Below, piece after piece: positions 54,501 to 64,000 of a stretch of DNA of 64,000 nt (its first letter is position 1; every line of letters starts with the position of its first letter). Source of the DNA: Ochotona curzoniae. Lineage: Eukaryota; Chordata; Mammalia; Lagomorpha; Ochotonidae. The stretch lies in contig NW_024466603.1 of the NCBI RefSeq assembly GCF_017591425.1, positions 48,955 through 112,954 on the forward strand, read 5' to 3'. The translations under genes were made by a program, and so were the position numbers. The notes beneath the pieces were generated by a model. That model saw only the letters and a list, made by a program, of their open reading frames with translations, searched no databases and was not told the origin of the DNA.

Positions 54501-54705
54501 ACAATAGGATGCTGGATTATTTGCCATTGTCCATGCCCACAATGATTGACTTACGTCTGTTTGTGAGGAACTATACTTCAGTGATAATATGTGAGAAATC
54601 AGTGGGGGGAGGAGAGGATTTGGGGAAGGAGTAAGAGAAATCCCAGAGCCTATGGAAGTGCGCCATAAAATAACAATAAAAAAGAATGCAAAAAAATTGG
54701 AGGGG
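51515..54705 (+). mobile_element. L1/HAL1-like element: 5'UTR, ORF1, ORF2 start, 3'UTR, internally rearranged
   Basis: The 5' end carries GAACATGGCGGAATAGGG, typical of L1/HAL1 starts, followed by a 5'UTR with two diverged units of about 215 bp (about 51890-52110 and 52125-52330). An ORF1-like frame runs from ATG 52669 for 91 codons, then breaks up through about 53560. The 53790-53870 part reads as the ORF2 endonuclease start (CCLQEMHF). At about 53880 it turns into antisense ORF2-like sequence to about 54045. Three diverged units follow (starting near 54072, 54196 and 54349) and then a G-rich 3'UTR (GGGGGGAGGAGAGGATTTGG) with an A-rich tail near 54675-54705. No frame is intact, so it cannot move on its own. 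The lagomorph-specific subfamily is not assigned. Confidence 0.75.
52669..52944 (+). pseudogene. L1 ORF1 remnant
   Basis: This is a lysine/glutamate-rich 91-codon frame starting MTKRKKRDKG and continuing into EEYMEKNGDMEFRKLIVKFL. It lies downstream of the L1 5'UTR where the RNA-binding ORF1 protein belongs. The stop at 52942-52944 truncates it before the coiled-coil and RNA-recognition parts. Pieces continue in other frames to about 53275. Confidence 0.65.
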
Positions 54706-54946
54706 GATGAAAACTTCCAGACATAGGTTAAATGTGACCATTGTAGTAGGTTAGACATTGAATTAATTCTAAATAATTTCCTATAAATAGAAATAATTAT
54801 CAGAAAACAATGATCATCAGAAAAAAATCGGTGTATTATAGAATAGCCTAAGCTGCATAACAATTATATAATGCAAAGTGCTCTCAAGTAACATACTGCA
54901 ATATCTGACACTAATGCGAATATTATAATTAAATGACAAATTAGGG

Positions 54947-55195
54947 TTGGCATTACAAATTAAGCCTCAGTCTGTGATGCTGAAATAACATACGGCCACT
55001 TGTTCAAGAATTATATACTCCACTTCTGATTTAGTTCCCTGCTAATGGCCTGGGGAAACATCTTTCCAAGTGTTTGAGTCCCTGCCACCCAAACAAAACC
55101 TCTGACTTTTGGCTTTGAACTGGCCTCACACTGGTCATTGTAGCCATCTGGGGAGTAAAACAGCAGATGGAACAGCTCTTTGTAGATTATCTGTG
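54947..55195 (+). mobile_element. CSINE, sense, old
   Basis: GGGTTGGCATTACAAATTAAG, CTCCACTTCTGATTTAGTTCC, CCTGCTAATGGCCTGGGG and CATCTGGGGAGTAAAACAGC. Confidence 0.7.
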
Positions 55196-55667
55196 TTTTT
55201 TTTTTTTTCCTGTGGCTCTTTCACGTGGTCTTTTCGCTGTTTTGCCATTTTTTTGAGGCTATGCTTGAACATCCTGAGCTTCTCTTCAAAACCCAGGATC
55301 TTAAAAAGATTAAAAATCATGGATGCAAGAGCCAGAGAGCTTATATAATTTCCTCACCATCAAAATGTGGATATATTGCTCCAGGTTTCCATGCTTCAAT
55401 TAATCTTGCACTTACAGATTCAAAGGATTAATACATGAAATTTTCTCTTATCTCTACTTAACTTTGCAGATAAAACTCTTCAGTAAGGATGCAGTTCCTA
55501 CAGGTGAGCACAAGAACCAAGACTTGGTGCAGCCCAGACCATGCCAAGGTTACAGTACCCGATGACACTTGTGGGTCAGGTTTGGGAGTGGGCCAGGCTG
55601 AGCCAGTTCATAACATCCACCAGCATATGTAAAGGTACTGGACAGGGTCTCCTGGCCAAGCTTTTTT
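55196..55667. other. Spacer, no gene recognised
   Basis: A T-run opens it. No frame is supported. Confidence 0.4.
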
Positions 55668-56012
55668 CTTTTTTTTTAAGATAGATAGATTTGTTTGTTT
55701 GTTTATTTGAAAGTCAGATACATGGAGAGGAGGAGAGACAGACAGAAAGATCGTTCATCCACTGATTCACTCCCCAAGTTGCCGCAACAGCTAGAACTGA
55801 ACCAATCTGAAGCCAGGAGCCTGGAGCGCCTTCCAGGTCTCCTATGTGAGTACAGGGTTCCAAGGCTTTGGGCCGTCCTCTGCTGCTTTCCCAAGCCAGA
55901 GACAGGGAGCTGGAAGGAAAGTGGGGCATACGAGATACAAACTAGCGCCCATTGAAATCCTGGTCCTTGCAAGGCGAGGACTGTAGCAGCTATGCTACCA
56001 TGCCAGGCCACT
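55668..56012 (-). mobile_element. CSINE, antisense, full length
   Basis: TTTTTTTTAAGATAGATAG to GCTATGCTACCATGCCAGGCC. A short imperfect flanking duplication is visible: TGGCCAAGCT before and TAGCCAAGCT after the element. Confidence 0.9.
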
Positions 56013-56548
56013 AGCCAAGCTATGACAGCAAGTATCTGGCTTAGTGGAGACTAACCAGTGGACCTTGGAATGATTTCCTCAACACTGAAGCAACAAAATC
56101 AACAGCATGTCAGAACTTCCAAAACTCTTACGTGATACCCTCGGAACATCCTCCACATCAAGGATGACATTGTGTGGCCGTTCCCCATTACCAGGTACTG
56201 ATGCCGTTGGGCTGATAGAAATAACCCCTTCTCATGTCCCTACTTTCCCCAGATACAAGAAAGAAAAAGGAGATTGGAAACAGTTGTTTCATCCATTTTC
56301 CCCATTCCTCAACCCTCTTAATTGATGTTCCACATGGGCATTCATACGTTTTAACTATCTAAATTTAAAAATAAATTATTTATTAAAAAATAATAAAATG
56401 CAAGAACACAAAATAATTTTTTAATCTCTCACATTTTTTCTGATTGCTCTTTCAGTTTGCTAATTATTTTTTAAATTGTCTCTAAATTATTGCTTAACCA
56501 TTCTCATATTTTTTTCCAAAGAAACTACTCTTAAAAATAAAATCTTTC
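56013..56548. other. Spacer, no gene recognised
   Basis: A frame of 72 codons (56107-56325) is unsupported. The right half is AT-rich. Confidence 0.4.
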
Positions 56549-56896
56549 GGGCCCGGTGCGGTGGCACAAGTGGTTAAAGGCCTCGTCTTGCACGCCCGGG
56601 ATCCCATATGGGCGCCGGTTCTATTCCCGGCAGCCTCGCTTCCCATCCAGCTCCCTGCCTGTGGCCTGGGAAAGCAGTCGAGGACGGCCCAAGGCTTTGG
56701 GACCCTGCACCCATGTGGGAGACCCAGAAGAGGCTCCTGGCTTCGGATCAGCATAGCATCGGTGGTTGCGCTCACTTGGGGAGTGAATCCTTGGACGGAA
56801 GATCTTCCTCTTTGTCTCTCCTCTCTGTATATCTGCCTTTCCAATAAAAAAGTAATAAAAATAAATCTTTTTAAAAAAATAAATAAATAAAATCTT
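56549..56896 (+). mobile_element. CSINE, sense, full length, young
   Basis: GGGCCCGGTGCGGTGGCAC opens the tRNA-like head, with box B-like GGTTCTATTCCC, and all internal blocks are near consensus. An AATAAAATCTT sequence is found on both sides, likely the target-site duplication. Confidence 0.95.
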
Positions 56897-57151
56897 CGAT
56901 TATTTTTGGTCTCTTTTGTTGTCATATTATTAATGTTATCTTCTTTTGAAGAAAAAGTTTAACACATTGTTTCATATTTGTGTCTGATAATTATAGAATA
57001 TTAAGTGATTAAAGACCTAATTCTATAGTTTTTCTTTTCTGAGTAAGAGTCATTCAGATCATTTGAGTAAGACTCACTCAGACCATTTGGCTTCTCACAT
57101 TTACAGATGCTTCTTGGAATTACTGTGGTAATTCCTTTAGGGTAGGATTAT

Positions 57152-57405
57152 TATTTCACTTATTTTAAAGGCAAGGGGATACATACATATAGAGAGACAG
57201 AGAGAGATCTTGCAGCTCTGGTTGCCTCCTGAAATTTCCAGAATACTCACAGTGCTCAAGCCAAATGCAAATGGAAGTGACCCAAGTGAACCATAGCCTG
57301 CTACAAAAAAACTAGGATTAAGAGTAGAATCAGGATTCAAACCCAGGCATTCCAGCAGGGACTGTGGGCATCCCAAGCAGTGTGTCAACCCCTATGCCAA
57401 ATGTT
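57152..57405 (-). mobile_element. CSINE, antisense, old
   Basis: TTTCACTTATTTTAAAGGC, AGAGAGACAGAGAGAGATC and a GCATCCCAAGCAGTGTGTCAA head block. Confidence 0.6.
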
Positions 57406-58600
57406 TGCTCCAAGGCTGGTTTTAGAAATCGTGTCTCCGGAGGCATTTCATTTTACAATTCTGTCTTACGTGCTTTCTTGACATCTGAGAGCAAGAAGGC
57501 CTCAAAGGGTCAAATTCTAACCTCTCTTCTCTACTCCCTTGATCAAAGTTCCCCAACCAAAACACTCTACTGATGCTGGGGACCAAGTGCAATCATGCTT
57601 ACCCTGGATAGTGAACTCCAGCTTCCTGAGTCTACAAAATCAGTGGAAAAAGCCAATCACAACCTCACAGGAAAGCCAGGGGTCATATTCCTCTCTTTCT
57701 AATGAAAAAGACTGCCTCCTGCCTTCTTGTCTGCTCACTCTGCTGGCAATGACAAATCCTGTGCTGCAAAGGGTACCAAACTGATCTGCCTATGAACCTC
57801 TTTTCTTCTCACTCACTTAGTGTTGAGTGTCCACCAAACCCCGTTCCCTGAAGTGGGAAACCCTGCCTAAGCACTAGGGTGAGGAAGAGACGAACAGAGC
57901 ATTGGGCTTTCAAAAATCTACCAGCCTTTGTTGTTTCATCTGTTTCTCTCCAGTGAGGTCGGAAGCACATTTGCAGGCCATATAACTTCAGACTTCAGTT
58001 CCAGCAAAGTCCAAGCAAAGCTTACACCTATTCACAATGCATGAAAAATTTTTCATCCCCTCCCCGCCCCTTGGTTTTTTTCATTCTTGACGAAGCAGAA
58101 ACACATCCCCATCATCTCTCAGGATTGTTTTCCTACTTGCTTCTGACAATGGATGCAGCTTTGTAGTAGTAACCCTCTTTCTGCGAGATTCTCTGATTTA
58201 ACCTCCAGCCCTGCCATTCAATTACTGTCCCTGATATGTGGGATGCATTAAACCCATTCACAGGAATCCGTGAAAAAACTACCAAGTTGTTTTACTTATT
58301 TGCTCTGCAATTTCTTCTTTTCTTGCCTATTTTAATTTCTAGGGAATTCTTGTTCATTGAAAGAAGTTCCATCATGCATTAAAGATAGTCTGGGTTATAT
58401 ATTTTATGCAACTAAAAAGCTTTGTTTTAATTATGTAACTTTTCTTACACATTTCTCTTCCTTGTTCCCCGCCCCCACTTCTCTTTGTTTTAGCCACAGC
58501 ACATAATTCAGCTTTAATCTTTGTGCATTGGATTAAGTACTCATCAAGTATGTGCTCATTTATAGGTTTCACAGATGTAAATCTTGAAATGCAACACGAT
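57406..58600. other. Intergenic stretch, no gene recognised
   Basis: No frame above 81 codons and no named repeat. Confidence 0.4.
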
Positions 58601-59010
58601 TTAACCAACAATTCTATTTTCAGGAACTACTTCGAAACTCTTAACATTTTTGCAATTGTAAATAGTACCTTAGGAAGATGTAGAGATACCTTTATACCTC
58701 TGAGTATTTCTTTAGAATAGATCCTCAAATGTGGTATTATCCTGACAGAGGGCATGAACTCTGTTGAGCTCTTGATACATTATGCCAAATTGCTTTCTAG
58801 AAAAGTTGCAGCAATTTACAATTCACTGTGTGGTAGGTGTAGGTGAAAAGTGATGTATCATCGATGATTTAATGTGCACTTCCTGATTACTTATGAGATT
58901 GAACATTAACTGAGTGCGCTTTATGTTTAACCAGCTCCCTTGTGAAAATATCAAGTGATTGTATGGATCCACTTGGAGCACTGCTCATTGCTTCATTAAA
59001 ATACTTGTGA
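58601..59010 (-). mobile_element. Old L1 3'-end fragment, antisense
   Basis: TGCAATTGTAAATAGTACC, then TAGAATAGATCCTCAAATG, AGCTCTTGATACATTATGCC, AAATTGCTTTCTAGAAAAG and CAATTTACAATTCAC follow the antisense order of an old L1M 3' region. Confidence 0.75.
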
Positions 59011-59484
59011 ATTTCACTCTAAGCGTGGCTCTGTACTAAAATGGAGGATGAGTTCACCAGCCCAGCATACTTCAGTAACCGTAGAATAACTGATACACAG
59101 GGAACAATTATGTAATGATGCAAGGAAATGTAGCGGCAAATGAAAGTCGCTGCTCAGCGAACGCACTGCCTTGCAAAAGCAAAGATACTTATTTCATTGT
59201 TTTGGATAATCACAATGAACCTTAATGTAATTCCATGCTTTTTATTGAAAATGAAAATGCCACATTGAAATCTGGCTGTAAGTGATTCCTAATTTGGTGA
59301 TTTTACGGGTAATGCTATTCTCCCATCATAGACCTATTTTTGAAAGCATGCAGCGCTTAGTATTTTTGTACTAACTTCATGCTCAACGATATTGCTTGCT
59401 CCCCTTGTAATTGAGAGAGCATCTGCTAATTATCACCTAAAGAGATTATGAAATATTATTTTTCCTCATATTTATTGACATGAG
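59011..59484. other. AT-rich spacer
   Basis: Nothing recognised. Confidence 0.4.
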
Positions 59485-59665
59485 GGATGGATTCAATCCC
59501 CAGCTTTCCACAAAAGCCATAGTTGGGCCAGGCTAAAGCCAGGATTTCGGAATTCAATCTGGGTCTCCCTAATAGGAGACAGGGACCCAAGTGCCTGACC
59601 CATCATCATGTTTCCTGGTTTTGCACATTAGCAGAAGCCAGAACTGAAAACACCCCTGGAAGAAA
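59485..59665 (-). mobile_element. CSINE fragment, antisense, old
   Basis: GGGCCAGGCTAAAGCCAGGA, TCTGGGTCTCCCTAATAGG and GGGACCCAAGTGCCTGACCC remain from the central part. Confidence 0.55.
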
Positions 59666-60459
59666 ACACATGGCAGCTTATCCCCCCGTGCCACCAATTG
59701 CAACCCTATTTTGCTACTCTTTGCAGTACACCAGCTTTATGAAGGCATATATTTTGTAGGTTGTGAGACTAAGAAATGCTTTTTTTTTCAATGTCAATTA
59801 TTTATTAAATTCTGATAGATGCAATGGGCTTCTCAAGTACCCCACAACATTTATAGTAACTTTTACTAAAATCTTACATTGCTAAAAATATGACAGACCG
59901 GGAGAATGAAGAGAGGGGGAGGAGTGGGCAGAGAAAGAGAGAGAGCAAGAGAAGAAATAAAGTCAGACCTGAAGGTGACAGGTCAGTTCTCTGAGCCCAG
60001 GTGAGTTTGCCTGTGTATCTTCAGGAAGCTGTGCTGATCTAGATAGTATCTTCCAGAACATTAGTGGGTTTAAAGTTCCCAACTGAAGCCCTGTTGGCCC
60101 TCTGGGGCCACTAGTGCCGTGAAAGCTTCTCTGGACAGCACAGGCCATGAGTTCCTCCAGCCACTGTATCGTCTGCTTGCTGAGGCCTGAGGAAGTCTGA
60201 GGCAGTGGGCAAGGCTGAGTCCCCTTTGTGGACTTGGAATAGTGAAGTGATCTCACAGAATCACTTTAATTGCAAAGGCAGGAAACAATTACATGTAACT
60301 TTATGTGAAATAAATCACACTGTAGCTATTTGTCTGTGCCTGGCCTAGTAGTAAGCAGCCATTTGTGACTCTGGATCCTGTACTAGAAGCTTCTTTAAGT
60401 CACAGATGCTCTGCTTCTGATACAGGTCTTTAGAAATATACCCTGGTAATATGCCCTGT
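59666..60459. other. Spacer with a purine-rich run
   Basis: GAGGGGGAGGAGTGGGCAGAG and GAGAAAGAGAGAGAGC occur near 59912-59945. No gene recognised. Confidence 0.4.
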
Positions 60460-61075
60460 ATTAGTATCATCGCATAGTCCTTCAGCAATAGTCACAAATC
60501 CACCATCCTGTTACTTAAGTATATCATGGCATTGTAGATATAGGCAAAGAAAGAAGATTCATATTTTCAGGGTATATTTAACTGATTCTCTGAGAGGCCT
60601 TCTTTTTTCCAAGAGTAGAAATGTGTATTACAATGTGTCTTTTACTTCTCTGTATGCTAGTCTTGAATATACAGTTTATCTAAGAGGATGAGTGTATATA
60701 CTTTCTCATATATATATATATGTTCTGTATATGAACGTATGGTATTTGTTGGGATTGGCTTATTTCACTGTGCATAATGTTTTAGTTGGGAACAATTTGT
60801 TGCAAGTAGTAGAATTCAGTTATTTTTAATGTCTGTGTTCCACTGAATAGATGTACCATTTTCTTTATTCATTCTTCTTTCAACAGGCATCTAGCTTAAT
60901 ATCTACATCTTTGCTATTGTGGATTGTGCTGCTGTCAATTTAGGTTTACAGGTCACTTTCTCATATGCAGATTTCACTTCCGTTGGATATATACCAAGGT
61001 ACAGGATAACTGGGCCATACGACAGATGAATGTTCAGTTGTTTCAGCACTCTCCATACTGACTTTCTAGCCTAGA
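60460..61075 (-). mobile_element. L1 3'-end fragment, antisense
   Basis: The GGCTTATTTCACTGTGCATAATG, TTTTCTTTATTCATTC, TTGCTATTGTGGATTGTGCTGC and ATATACCAAGGTACAGGATAACTGG blocks are the reverse complement of the L1 ORF2 end and 3'UTR, in order. A (TA)n run lies at about 60708-60723. Confidence 0.8.
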
Positions 61076-61079
61076 GTCC

Positions 61080-61480
61080 AAACAACAGCAGTCAGTGAGA
61101 TCCCAACCCAAATCTCAACAACAGCCTTCTCAGAAATAGAAAGGATGATACTAAATAATCACCTGAAAACGCAAGATACCTGGGATAGCCAAAGTTATCT
61201 TGACAAATAAACATAAAGCCTGAGGAATCACATTTCCAAACTTCAAGACACACTACAGTGCAATAGTAATCAAATTCATCTGGCATTGCTACAAAAGTAG
61301 AAAAGCTCAACAGAACAAAATTAAAAAAAAAAAAACCCTAGAAGTGAGCCCACATGGGGCATAACCAACTAATCCTAGACAAGAAAACTGAAAATAAGTC
61401 ATGGGGAAAAGTGTGGATCTTCAACAAATGCTGTGGGGATAACTGGAAGCAGCCCGTAGAAGTTAGAAGCAAGTCCTTCC
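61080..61480 (+). mobile_element. L1 ORF2 fragment, sense
   Basis: CTCAGAAATAGAAAGGATG, TGGGATAGCCAAAGTTATC, CAAACTTCAAGACACACTAC, CATGGGGAAAAGTGTGG and CTTCAACAAATGCTG match the 3' part of L1 ORF2 in sense orientation, directly beside an antisense piece of the same element. Confidence 0.8.
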
Positions 61481-61494
61481 CACCATTCCTCCCC

Positions 61495-61740
61495 GCCTCC
61501 GCCATATTATCACAGTAGTGTAGTCCTTTAGTAAGAGTTACAGGTTTACCATTCTGCTGTTTATGTGTATCATGCCATTGTAAGTATAGACAAAGATAGA
61601 AAAACCAGCATTATGTTAATAGGTACATTTAACCCTTCAGTGGGAGTGCTCTTTTTATTTGGGAGTAGAGATGCATACTGCAAGCCATTTTCGTGCCCCA
61701 ATATCATAGTGGCCATTATACGATTCAGCTATGAGAATAT
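61495..61740 (-). mobile_element. Second copy of the 60.46-kb L1 3'UTR-like segment
   Basis: TAGTCCTTTAGTAAGAGTTAC, then ATCATGCCATTGTAAGTATAG and GGGAGTAGAGATGCATACTGC, align with 60473-60655. Both are read in the same direction, about 1.03 kb apart. Confidence 0.6.
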
Positions 61741-61774
61741 ATGCTTTTATTTGTTCATTTATTATCCATTTGTT

Positions 61775-62095
61775 TTATAGATTATTTATTTACATTTCAG
61801 AACTATACATACAGAGAGGGAGAAATATTTCTTCCATCCATTGGTTTACATCTGCAATGGCTGCAATGGCCACAGCTGAGCCAGGCCGAAGCCAGGAGCC
61901 AGGAATTTCATCTAAATGTTTCACATGTGTGGCAGGGTTCCAAATACTCAGGTCATCTTCCACTGCTTTTTCCAGGCCATTGGCAGGAAACTGGGTCAGA
62001 AGCAGAGAAGCTGGGACACAAACCACTGCCCATATGGCATATCATTGTTATAGGAAGCAGATTTACCTGCCACGCCACAATGCTGGCCCTCGTTT
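61775..62095 (-). mobile_element. CSINE, antisense, near full length
   Basis: GATTATTTATTTACATTTCAG, CTTCCATCCATTGGTTTAC, GCCGAAGCCAGGAGCCAGGA and GCCCATATGGCAT, ending CCACGCCACAATGCTGGCCC. Confidence 0.85.
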
Positions 62096-62164
62096 CTTTC
62101 TTTTTTTTTTTTTTTATTTGAAAGACAGTGGGAAAGAGGGCAGAAAGAGGGTTTTAAAACATGT

Positions 62165-62490
62165 TTAGATTTATTTATATGGACTTTGTTTTATCTGAAA
62201 GGCAAAAAGAGATAGAGAAAGAGAGACAGAGAGAAGCAGAGCTTGCTCATTCCACAAATACCAGGGCTGGGCCAGGATAAAGCCAGGAATACAAACTCAG
62301 TCCATGTCTCCTGCGTGGGTAGTGGGGAACCAAGGTCCTGAACCATCCCTGCTGCCTCCCAGGGTGCATATTATCAGAATAATGGAATAGAAACAAGCTG
62401 AGTAGTTGGACTTCAGCCAGCCACTCCAATATGGGAGGTGAGAATCCCAAGAGACAATTTAACTAAAGACTCAAGCACCTGTCTACATAT
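62165..62490 (-). mobile_element. CSINE, antisense, near full length
   Basis: GTTTAGATTTATTTATATGG, GAAAGAGAGACAGAGAGAAGC, GGGCTGGGCCAGGATAAAGCC and CCAATATGGGAGG. Confidence 0.8.
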
Positions 62491-64000
62491 GGATATCTTA
62501 ATTCCCCCATCACCCTCTCCACATAGAAAATACACCCAATAGCCAAAGCACAGAAGCAGTTTTTCTACTCCCTTCACAGAAATAGTTGCTTGCATTGGAT
62601 AAACAGTGCCATTTAAAAAAACAAGATGGGGGGAGCGTGAAGGAAAAAAATTGTCAACATCTCTCACATGTTATTGCCCAGATAAATGAAATTTTAATTG
62701 TTATGTGCAAAGTATGGGCATGTTTGCTGAAATGGTTTGGTGTGTCAGATTCGGGGAGTTCGATCAGCCTTGAGCAGAGCCACGGCCAACGTCCCTTGAG
62801 CTGGTGTAGAGCCCATGGCCTCTAGCCTTGACCCAGGGCAGCCCAGAGAGAAGCCTACAAAACATCATGGAGCTGTGGCGAATATGGCTAATATTTTTTT
62901 CATTTCTGTAAAATTCTTTTTCTGTCTGACCACTTGGCATTGTATATTATTTAATCTGATTTGTATTCTTTGTACCCTGCCAGAACCTCAAATTCTCAAA
63001 ATATTTTATAAAGGAAATTGTTCACTAGTTGGTAAAATAAAATACCCACTGCTTAAGAAACTCTTACCAGCAGGCTGCACACTAAGAGAATTCTCCCCAG
63101 AAAACGTCGGCAATGATACATGCACTTGAAATATCACTTGACAAAATAAAGTCACCTCCATTACAAATGAGTGAAAATAACAGAGCGTTCAGAACCCTTT
63201 TACTAAGACATTGAATGAGACTTTCTCCTATCCCCAAGAAACAGCCTAGTCACTAGAGAAAAGTAGGTTCAGATGTACCCCCAATGTAGCAGAAACATTC
63301 AGGGGACCACATTGCTTTAGTCAGTTCATTCTCATATTCTGAAAAAGAACAAAAATCCTTTCAGTTAAAAGAAGTGAAGACTTAGAGACAGATAATATCA
63401 ATGTTTCTTAGCCCTTCTTATTTCATTTTTAAGTCCAAAGATTGAAAGTAACATGGTTGGAAGTTGCCATACATATTCTTGCTTGTCAAAGCCCAAAGAC
63501 ACAAAGAGCTTGAGCACACAAAGTCAGGTTTGTTCCAAATCCCACGTTCTTGGAGCCAAGTACACATTATCCACCTCCTGGGCACAGAGTGGTTTTCAGT
63601 AGTCCAAGTCTTCCAATTGCGGCCACTCATCAGTAGATAGCAAGTGTGATCAGATCTATATGTCTATAAATCTATATTTGTAGATCCTGAAAGATAAGTA
63701 ACAATAGGTAACAAGGTCATAATAAATGTCACAGGAATTTTCTTTTATGAAGACTCATCAAAAAAATGTCTTACAACATGCAAAGTTTATAGAAGCAGTG
63801 AATGAACTTCAAAATTGGCAGACCAAAATATAATTATCTTTTTAATTCCATTTTTTCATGAACTTTTAAAGTATCTCCACATATTCCTGCTGCTTGAAAC
63901 TAATGTCACAGCATAAAAAAATGTCTTACCTGATGTAAGGGTAAGATATTTAATTGTTTCAGGGAAGTTGTTGTATTTGTTTTTTGGTTTATTTTTGCAA
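62491..64000. other. AT-rich intergenic stretch to the window end
   Basis: No gene recognised. The 62730-62880 part is GC-richer and the frames there (up to 104 codons) have no family signal. A minus-strand frame at 63418-63630 is also unsupported. Confidence 0.4.

Noticed and set aside
63418..63630. Minus-strand 70-codon frame as a processed-gene remnant
   Set aside because: Tryptophan-rich and gene-like at first sight, but I could not link any frame of this stretch to a known protein.

Overview
The window is mammalian nuclear DNA, and its repeats point to a lagomorph, most likely a pika (Ochotona). More than thirty copies of a tRNA-derived SINE of the lagomorph CSINE family occur on both strands, with a box A/box B head and a (T)AATAAATCTTT-like tail. 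L1, L2 and MIR remnants of every age are also present. The organism is inferred from this repeat content; no taxonomic search was possible.

Layout. 1-3.5 kb: AT-rich sequence, then the 3' end of a degraded endogenous retrovirus (broken env transmembrane remnant, LTR, and a primer-binding-site-like sequence just after the LTR). 3.5-9 kb: AT-rich with L1 and SINE remnants. 9-13.4 kb: moderately GC-rich with L2/CSINE remnants and no recognised exon. 13.4-14 kb: a CpG island holding, on the minus strand, a first coding exon that I recognise as MRNIP (MRN complex interacting protein). The rest of that gene would lie to the left, but I could not find exon 2. 14.9-17.5 kb: five CSINEs in the same orientation. 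18.26-18.53 kb: a second CpG-rich, promoter-like block.

The main feature is one uninterrupted plus-strand reading frame from ATG 18905 to TGA 28139-28141, 3078 codons. Its modules match the middle part of the nuclear pore membrane protein POM121: a DSGSxxSAF...VNGVxASFVPKPG core, a TSSxSST motif and a C-terminal KRK/KRRK...LGxxVTA tail. It lacks the POM121 FG-repeat half. The frame was built by nested in-frame duplication. It contains two N-terminal hydrophobic-helix units, seven SFVP modules (three in a perfect 276-bp tandem array), block duplications at offsets of 2226, 1272 and about 4090 bp, and a degenerate repeat of about 34-36 residues. Every measured offset and indel is a multiple of three. 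This looks like a rapidly evolving, POM121-derived giant gene, and is the best candidate here for something undescribed.

28-38 kb: GC-rich flank with a splice-donor-like site at the end of the ORF, a 561-bp tandem duplication carrying exon-like acceptor sites, and a minisatellite. 38-64 kb: AT-rich intergenic DNA with LINE/SINE remnants, including an L1 with 5'UTR, ORF1 and the start of ORF2 (51.5-54.7 kb), and no gene I can support.
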